Shown piece by piece: positions 59,401 to 64,000 of a DNA stretch of 64,000 nt. Made by a program: the position numbers and the translations under genes. Under the pieces are notes generated by a model, which saw only the letters and a program-made list of their open reading frames with translations, searched no databases and was not told where the DNA came from. Origin of the DNA: Pelomonas saccharophila_A (lineage in GTDB: Bacteria > Pseudomonadota > Gammaproteobacteria > Burkholderiales > Burkholderiaceae_C); NCBI RefSeq assembly GCF_031458095.1, contig NZ_JAVDXU010000001.1:620001-684000 (forward strand), given 5' to 3'. Within the stretch, counting starts at the first letter, position 1, and every line of letters begins with the position of its first letter.

Positions 59401-61370
59401 ACGCCCGGGGCCGACATCACCAGCTCGCGGATCTGCAGGCTGGTGTCGGCCGGCATGGCCTTGCCGAGAGCGAGCATCTTGTCGGTCGTGCCACTGGCGC
59501 TCTCGGTGTGGCTGATGATGCGGGCCGCGGCGGCCATGCGCACCAGATCCTCGTCACCCAGGTAGCGGTCGACCAGGCCCATCGCGGCGTCATCGATCGC
59601 CTTGTCGCGCGCGGTGCCGTCCGGTTGCCCGGCCGCGCCCAGTGAGATCTCGTGACCCAGGGCCTGCATCACGGCGTCGCGCTTGGTCTGGTAGTCGGCC
59701 AGGGCGGTCTTGTAGGCGCCTTCGTCGACGTGGCCGCTGACATTGAGCTGGGCCTGCAGCGCCGTGACCTCGTCGGTCGCGCGGTGGAACTCGTAGAGCT
59801 TGTTGCCGGTGTCGCGCTGCTGGGCGTTCTCGGTCTTGACCGTCTTCAACGCGGCGTCGACCACCATCTGGGCCTCGGGGTCATCACGGAAGCGCTTGGC
59901 GATCTCGTGCGCCGCATCCTCGGTGGCCACGGCATTCTTCGGGTCGGCCTGGTAGGTCTGGCGCAGCTCCGCGGCGATGGCCTGCTCGCTCTTGGCGCGC
60001 TCCCGGATCGTCAGGTTGGAGGCGCTGCGGTAGGCCTGCGCGGCCTTCTCGTAATCCTCACTGCCGGGCTTGTACTTGGCGAGTTCCGCCTCCTTGGTGC
60101 GCGCGTCCACCAGCAGCTGGTGCGAGAGGTCGATCTCGTCGTCCGTGTAGGTCTTCATCGCCGCCAGCTCTTTGGGCGATGCACCTGCCACGCCCGCCGG
60201 CTCGGGCACGCCCGCGATCAGGCGCACCGTGGAGGCCAGCGTGTCGGGCGGCGCTGCCAGCACCGAGCCTGCCTGGGCGTTCTGCGGCGATTGCAGCGCA
60301 AACAGCACCGCATCGTGCAGTGCTCCCTTGCCGGCGTTGTGCGCGCGCAGGGCATCGCCGAACAGGTCGAGCCCGTCGGCGCCACCGCCCGGCTTGGCGG
60401 GCGCGGCCAGGTGATTCAGCAGGGTCTGGGCGAGCTGCCGCGCCTGCGCCGGGTCGCCGGCGGCATCGGTCGCCGTGGCCAGATCGTCCACCAGGGCGCG
60501 GTATTCCGCCTTGTCGTCAATGCCCGGAGTCTTGCCGGCCTGGCCATCGGCCGGCAGGTCGGTGTGGCGCGCCTCCTGGCCGGCCGTTTCGGCGAGCTTG
60601 CCGACCACCGGCTGGGCCTTGGCCATCAGCTGCTTGCGCTGCTCGGGGCTGAGGCTGGTGTCGCCCATCGCCTGCGCGAGCTGCTGGGCGGCTGCGGCAG
60701 CGCCTGACTGGGCATAGACGTCCTGGATCTGCTTGGCATAGCCATCGACATCATGCTTGGCGACCGGCGGCCCCTGCTTGATGCCGAAACTGGGCGCGCC
60801 TGCCGGCGTCCAGAGACCCGGCGACAGCGGATTGCCGCCGAGGCTGGGTTGGGCGCGCACCGGCCCCAGGCCGTTGATGAACGGGCTGCCGCTGTTGAAG
60901 CTGGTGGTGGCCGCCAGCGGGTCGTAGAAGGCATAGGTCGCCCTGGCCTTGTCGACCTGCTTCTGCGCGTCCTGCGTGGCGGCCGATGGCGCCAACGGAG
61001 CACGGTTGTCCTGCGCGTCCTTCAGCTTGGCCTGGGCGAGGCCCTGCTCCTTCTCCTTGAACACGGCCTGGGCTTCGGCCTTGAGCGCGTCTGCACTCTT
61101 GGCCTTCAGGTCGGCCTTGGCCGCGGAGGCCTTGTCCTGATCCGCTTGCGCCTGGGTCTGCTGGGCCTTGGCCTCGGCTTCCTCGGCAGCCTTGCGCGCG
61201 GCCTCGGCCTGACGCTTGGCTTCCTCGGCACGGCGGCGGGCCTCTTCAGCGCGGCGGCGTGCTTCCTCGGCGGCGCGGCGCGCGGCTTCTTCAGCACGGC
61301 GGCGCGCTTCCTCGGCCTGCGCGGCGTCGTCCCGGCCGACGTAAGAACCGGACCCGATGGCGTCAAGCAT
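56436..61370 (-). CDS. Very large signal-less protein with coiled coil and C-terminal LysM-like domain
   Basis: 1644 residues; ribosome site AGGAGAG 6 nt upstream. No signal peptide (MLDAIGSGSYVG). Residues ~18-120 are an Ala/Glu/Arg/Lys coiled coil, repeating AEEARRR-type heptads. Then a long acidic helical region (~200-1100), hydrophobic segments at ~1125-1150 (LLGLVGGFAGIKALEAG) and ~1325-1345 (GWLATMAWTATDLINW), a module at ~1445-1560 (FLALPEDPTKVDLSY, KRFEDPMTQTYY) and a LysM-like end at ~1575-1644 (NTYTVNADESVWSIAGND, VLPDGYH). The layout resembles secreted effector-like proteins more than an envelope enzyme. No catalytic motif was recognised. It is a paralogue of the next gene. Function unknown. 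Confidence 0.85.
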   Translation of the reverse strand: MLDAIGSGSYVGRDDAAQAEEARRRAEEAARRAAEEARRRAEEARRRAEEAKRQAEAARKAAEEAEAKAQQTQAQADQDKASAAKADLKAKSADALKAEAQAVFKEKEQGLAQAKLKDAQDNRAPLAPSAATQDAQKQVDKARATYAFYDPLAATTSFNSGSPFINGLGPVRAQPSLGGNPLSPGLWTPAGAPSFGIKQGPPVAKHDVDGYAKQIQDVYAQSGAAAAAQQLAQAMGDTSLSPEQRKQLMAKAQPVVGKLAETAGQEARHTDLPADGQAGKTPGIDDKAEYRALVDDLATATDAAGDPAQARQLAQTLLNHLAAPAKPGGGADGLDLFGDALRAHNAGKGALHDAVLFALQSPQNAQAGSVLAAPPDTLASTVRLIAGVPEPAGVAGASPKELAAMKTYTDDEIDLSHQLLVDARTKEAELAKYKPGSEDYEKAAQAYRSASNLTIRERAKSEQAIAAELRQTYQADPKNAVATEDAAHEIAKRFRDDPEAQMVVDAALKTVKTENAQQRDTGNKLYEFHRATDEVTALQAQLNVSGHVDEGAYKTALADYQTKRDAVMQALGHEISLGAAGQPDGTARDKAIDDAAMGLVDRYLGDEDLVRMAAAARIISHTESASGTTDKMLALGKAMPADTSLQIRELVMSAPGVKQLVDSYVNESAQAVTDAYDKGVKDYKDEYGDTYRRDKNYAAPATAATRKLMELTDPSQHPELTPEITARIVNKLFGPQSNGTLDKVINDVSLHGEHSAELMTIDGTPQDFHSFRDLDNDMLLGYGLKDFDEIMGGITTVIDRAAAGSHPTGNGPDGKPAMAWESGEVQKAVESAGHAFTMNIVQNWGPQQGRLNGGFQRAIANGAGVTLALETAKQEKEFQFQMDWGPAGGKKVDLAKETLQSAAKGLDDQKNSSRQLFEDKHKDMAPLEVPQLRFGKLMTEEQQQKALQAVIKLHPDFVKDFENGKRALDARGYRLLRDSEMVTFYGADDRLGKHEGFGQVDDQRKALLDDDYTKTMLMGSDAASTRIKEQSVHASLNWMRDAGIVPPAALGPVPVNLYLQWTGDFAENAIENNLLKRKYGDGYGRLGNHGPAAAASWGAVGLTQLWFTDYLYHNAKFDASESWRKPVLLGLVGGFAGIKALEAGAALTYKGAQALPQSMQKVLNDTKGLPSIETIRRGSEFTRTAEWKSIGFFGLLHADAAVWDWSRINFEINHLQDGKPVDQRNFWTATVNLSNDVAISTLEFKGAWDLLKDPKLPPAEAKRILEEGGTLLTRDGPIKGAQVAIEKAIDKYAIGRFGLKTVMAPANLYKFIGELMAKKLPFMEAGPAGWLATMAWTATDLINWYGNEQKAHQQLEAVDRDFLTAAGMSPGAADNLADRDLLKANFTRWLSGESLAEGLLDAYSDAKGDPDKFVDWVNELQRTGRLEQVRQASEYDTDKQAPEHYEAFLALPEDPTKVDLSYSSVKYNQGKKRFEDPMTQTYYRGGSWVYDKDIAAAPGAAKANDPGKAHYFIDYNPKSREIHCRADVNIRLSAREGDGLKNWLQAHGIAPPPLPKPDDTPPAPVDTSKTARSNTYTVNADESVWSIAGNDPKVVEWIYGHNLWLNDRMESDKRPINARGGQNPNYIEVGDVLVLPDGYHAPQS

Positions 61371-61421
61371 TCACTCTCTCCTTGTCTATGGCGGATGGAC
61401 CCGGCGGCACGGCGCTCAACA

Positions 61422-61452
61422 GTAGTTGCAGGGGTGTCCGCATCGCAACTAC
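61422..61452. promoter_or_regulatory. Inverted repeat between the two large paralogues
   Basis: GTAGTTGC / GCAACTAC, perfect 8-bp arms 15 nt apart, about 52-82 nt upstream of the 1644-residue gene. It may be a regulator site for that gene, since the paralogue ends 69 nt away. No T tract, so it is not a terminator. Confidence 0.45.
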
Positions 61453-61520
61453 GGGTCCACGTAGAAAATCAGTTATCCCACCGGGCCCCACCGCAGCAAC
61501 CGGGCCACCGGCGCATGCCT

Positions 61521-64000
61521 TCATCCGCGGGGTGGCTTGTAGCCATTGGGCAGGATCAGGGGATCGCCGGGATGGATGATGTCCGGGTCCTGGCCCGGCA
61601 GGTCGTTGGGGTCGCGGCCTTCCATGCGGTCGTTGAGCCAGGGGTTGAGGGCGTAGATCTGCGCCTTCACGTCGGCGTCGTAGCCGGCGATCTTCTCGAT
61701 GTAGTCGCCCTTCTTGACGACATAGACGTTGGCCCCGGGCGGCACATCGGGCGCTGGCGGCAAGGCGGGATCGCCGTTGTCGACGGGCGCGCCGCCGCCT
61801 GCCTGGGTGGCGGCCACCCAGCGGTCGAATTCGCCGCTGTCCTTGGGGTCGAGCTGCACCTTCTTGTCGCCCTTGGCATAGAGCACGCGGGTGTTCGGGT
61901 CATAGGACACCGTGCCGTAGGGATTGCCGTCGTTGCCGGCCGCCTTGGGATCGAAATACCACTTGCCGTCGGCAAAGGCCATGTGGGTGGTCTTGTCGTG
62001 ATAGCGCTTGTCGCCCTCGTCATAGCTGAAGCGGGTGTCCTTCTTGAGGTCGAGCTTGCTCGGGTCGGCGGGCAGAGACAGGAAGTCGCCCGCATTGGGC
62101 GGCGTGATGGGCGGCGGCGCCTTGGGCGGCAGGGGCATGCCATTGGCCAGCATGAAGTTCTCCCAACCCGCCTTGCTGGTCAGCTCGATCGGCCGCGTGA
62201 AGCCGCTGCCAGCGCTGGAGTAGGTGTTGGACGCCATGGCCGGGTCATAGAACACCAGCCCGTCCTTGCGCGCCGGCGTGGTGCCCATCATGTTGCCGAT
62301 CTTGGGGTCGTAGAACCAGCGGCCATGGCCATCCCAGTAGGTCTGGGTGACCGGGTCTTCATAGCGCTTGCTCTGGCCGTTGTAGCCGATGACGGTGTAC
62401 TTGGAGACATCGACCTTGGTCGGGTCCATCGGCAGCGCGAGGAAGGCCTGGTCCTCCTGCGTGATCGGCACCTTGCCGTCCTTGTCGAGCTTGTCGTCCA
62501 TGTGCTCGGAGGCGCCGATCATGGCGTCGAGCATCTTGGTGTCGGTGTGGTTGATGTAGTCGATGAACTTGGCCGGGTCGCCGCCCTGGGCCTCATAGGC
62601 CTTCAGGAAGCCATCGACCTTGGCATCGCCGCTCCACCAGTGGTGCTGGTCCATCACCTCGGCATGGGCGTGGTCGAGGCCGGCGCCTTCCATGAAGGTG
62701 CGGTCATAGCGCTCGAAGTTGTTGACGTTCTTGTTGTGGTCGTAGGCCCAGTTGCCGATGGTGGTGGCCATGTAGAGGATGTTGACCGCCCAGCCGATGG
62801 GGTTGTCGCCCAGCACGGCGAACTTCAGAACGCTCTTGCCGCCCTCGCCCACCGCTTCCTTGAAGAAGTAGCGCTTGAAGGAATCGGCCAGCATCTCCTT
62901 GGTGCCCTCCTTGGTGAAGATGCCTTCGAACCAGTTGAGGAATTTGCTGTTGCCCAGGGCACGCCAGCCGCCATTGGCACCATCCTTGAAGGCTTGAGCG
63001 CCGGCGCCGCGCAGGCCGAGCTGCTCGAAGGCGGTGGCAAAGGCCGGATCCTTCAGTGCCTCCTTGCCGATGGAGCGCAGCACCATCTCGCGCACCTGCA
63101 GGCGCAGCAGCACCGAGTCGCTGACGAGGTTGGTGCCCTGGGTGACGAGCTTGAAGACATCACGCTTGCTGCCGTCGAGCTCGGCGGCATTGAAGATCAC
63201 GCCGCTCAGGTCCCAGACGGTGGCGATGGTCATCAGGCCCACCAGCTGCTTGACCAGGCCGGGCGTGGCCTCCACGGCCAGCCGCGTCCAGCGGTCGCGC
63301 GCCGTGCCCTCCTTCACATAGAGACCCCAGCTGTTCTCGCCGCTCTCGGCGGCCTGGAAGAACTTGGCTCCGAGCTTGGCGATCTGCTTGTCCATCCAGT
63401 CGGCCGCCGTGTTGGCGCCGCGACTGAAGGCGTTGCTGCCTTCGCCGAAGCTGTGCGGCGCGATGCGCGCCGCCGCCATGCCCGCCTGCATCAGGTGGAA
63501 GGCCGCGAAGCCGCCCACCAGGCCGAGCAGCAGGCCCTTGCGCAGCGGGCCGAAATCACCGCCGATGTGCACATTGTTGAAAAGATAGGTGGTCAAGGCG
63601 GCCTGCAGCCCGCCCCCCACACCCCAGATCGCGGCTCCGCCAAAGTAGGGAATGTGGGCCGAGCGCGATACGTCGATCTCCGCACCGGGCAGGTTGACCG
63701 CCTTGCCCTCGGGGCCCGCGTTGACGCCCTTGATGTAGTAGGTCTCGGCCAGGAACTCGGTCAGGTCGCCGGTGGCCTGGGCGCCGATGCCGTAGTACTG
63801 CGCGTCGAGACCGCCGTTCTTGAGGTCGTCGCTCAGCATGGTGCGCGCCACCTGCGTGGCCATGCGCCGGCTGGCGGAATTGCTGCTGAGCATGATGGTG
63901 GTCGACTTGTCATCGGCCATCAGCTTGTTGCGACCATCGCTGACGTCCTTGTAGCCCTTCAGGTCGCCCAGGTCCTTGGCGTAGAACTCGACCGCCTCGC
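61521..64000 (-). CDS. Paralogous large LysM-like-domain protein, 5'-truncated by the window edge
   Basis: The last ~826 residues are visible; the frame is open to the right edge and the match to the neighbour begins before any internal ATG, so the start lies outside. It parallels the 1644-residue protein: a hydrophobic segment LLGLVGGFAAFHLMQAG, a second NPIGWAVNILYMATTIGNWAYD, two copies of the ~110-residue module (FLALPMDPTKVDVSKYT... and FLSLPADPSKLDLKKDTRFS...) and a LysM-like C-terminus (NVYVVKKGDYIEKIAGYDADV, LILPNGYKPP). It is transcribed upstream of the neighbour, 150 nt apart. Function unknown. Confidence 0.85.
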   Translation of the reverse strand, partial: EAVEFYAKDLGDLKGYKDVSDGRNKLMADDKSTTIMLSSNSASRRMATQVARTMLSDDLKNGGLDAQYYGIGAQATGDLTEFLAETYYIKGVNAGPEGKAVNLPGAEIDVSRSAHIPYFGGAAIWGVGGGLQAALTTYLFNNVHIGGDFGPLRKGLLLGLVGGFAAFHLMQAGMAAARIAPHSFGEGSNAFSRGANTAADWMDKQIAKLGAKFFQAAESGENSWGLYVKEGTARDRWTRLAVEATPGLVKQLVGLMTIATVWDLSGVIFNAAELDGSKRDVFKLVTQGTNLVSDSVLLRLQVREMVLRSIGKEALKDPAFATAFEQLGLRGAGAQAFKDGANGGWRALGNSKFLNWFEGIFTKEGTKEMLADSFKRYFFKEAVGEGGKSVLKFAVLGDNPIGWAVNILYMATTIGNWAYDHNKNVNNFERYDRTFMEGAGLDHAHAEVMDQHHWWSGDAKVDGFLKAYEAQGGDPAKFIDYINHTDTKMLDAMIGASEHMDDKLDKDGKVPITQEDQAFLALPMDPTKVDVSKYTVIGYNGQSKRYEDPVTQTYWDGHGRWFYDPKIGNMMGTTPARKDGLVFYDPAMASNTYSSAGSGFTRPIELTSKAGWENFMLANGMPLPPKAPPPITPPNAGDFLSLPADPSKLDLKKDTRFSYDEGDKRYHDKTTHMAFADGKWYFDPKAAGNDGNPYGTVSYDPNTRVLYAKGDKKVQLDPKDSGEFDRWVAATQAGGGAPVDNGDPALPPAPDVPPGANVYVVKKGDYIEKIAGYDADVKAQIYALNPWLNDRMEGRDPNDLPGQDPDIIHPGDPLILPNGYKPPRG

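Noticed and set aside
56451..59645. Long plus-strand open frame opposite the giant LysM-type gene
   Set aside because: Antisense shadow produced by codon bias; the sense gene has a good ribosome site and a paralogue in the same strand.
61170..61330. CRISPR-like repeat from the regularly spaced bases in the N-terminal coiled coil of the giant gene
   Set aside because: The repeats are codons for AEEARRR-type heptads with no unique spacers; there are no cas genes.

Overview
This is GC-rich, densely packed bacterial DNA. Gene content and protein style (glnD, map, uppP and tolC order, Caulobacter-type TonB receptors, hexuronate and galactoside genes, a rubrerythrin / Fe-S / DUF3501 triad) point to a Burkholderiales betaproteobacterium, most like the Roseateles / Pelomonas / Mitsuaria group (Sphaerotilaceae). 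The genus is an inference from general resemblance. No plasmid, phage, insertion sequence or CRISPR signature was seen.

Left part (1-21 kb), core and housekeeping. It holds a DUF1800-DUF1501 pair (the second cut by the window edge), a two-subunit 3-oxoacid CoA-transferase, a PAS-LuxR regulator overlapping a DUF3667 membrane protein, and a leftward run ArsR - YeeE/YedE - YeeE/YedE - YaaA - prolyl 4-hydroxylase. That run is divergent from an ETHE1-like sulfur dioxygenase across a palindromic operator, forming a BigR-type sulfide / persulfide locus. Next come an EamA exporter, an Lrp regulator, tolC, a PCMT-like methyltransferase, a TetR regulator with its probable operator, uppP, map, glnD, a DUF3501 / HdrD-like Fe-S / rubrerythrin triad, a carboxylesterase and tRNA-Ala(CGC). 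Convergent neighbours are so tight that some share stop codons, and one terminator is buried in a neighbouring coding region.

Middle left (21.7-25.7 kb). A LysR regulator is divergent from yceI, an azoreductase, an F420-reductase-like dehydrogenase and a pirin: a redox / quinone-response set. A decayed GH2 beta-galactosidase C-terminus follows directly.

Middle (26-51.6 kb), a large polysaccharide-utilisation region. It contains an SGNH acetylesterase, LacI regulator 1, a GH35 - hexuronate-type MFS - GH2 operon, two TonB-dependent receptors, a BNR_4 beta-propeller lipoprotein (candidate lyase), a GH105 - DUF2264 - DUF4861 - uronate dehydrogenase operon, LacI regulator 2 and a second MFS transporter. 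Palindromes of the ATGGT-n6-ACCAT type precede receptor 2, the GH105 operon, LacI regulator 2 and the acetylesterase, suggesting a shared regulon. The best-fitting substrate is a galactose-rich, glucuronate-decorated glycan such as arabinogalactan protein; a rhamnogalacturonan is the main alternative.

Right part (51.7-64 kb). An ECF sigma factor is followed by a membrane Ser/Thr kinase with a helical-repeat sensor region, then a LuxR-type regulator. Last are two tandem, paralogous, very large proteins without a signal peptide, with a C-terminal LysM-like domain and an unfamiliar ~110-residue module present once in one and twice in the other. The second runs off the right edge. This pair is the most likely undescribed system in the window.
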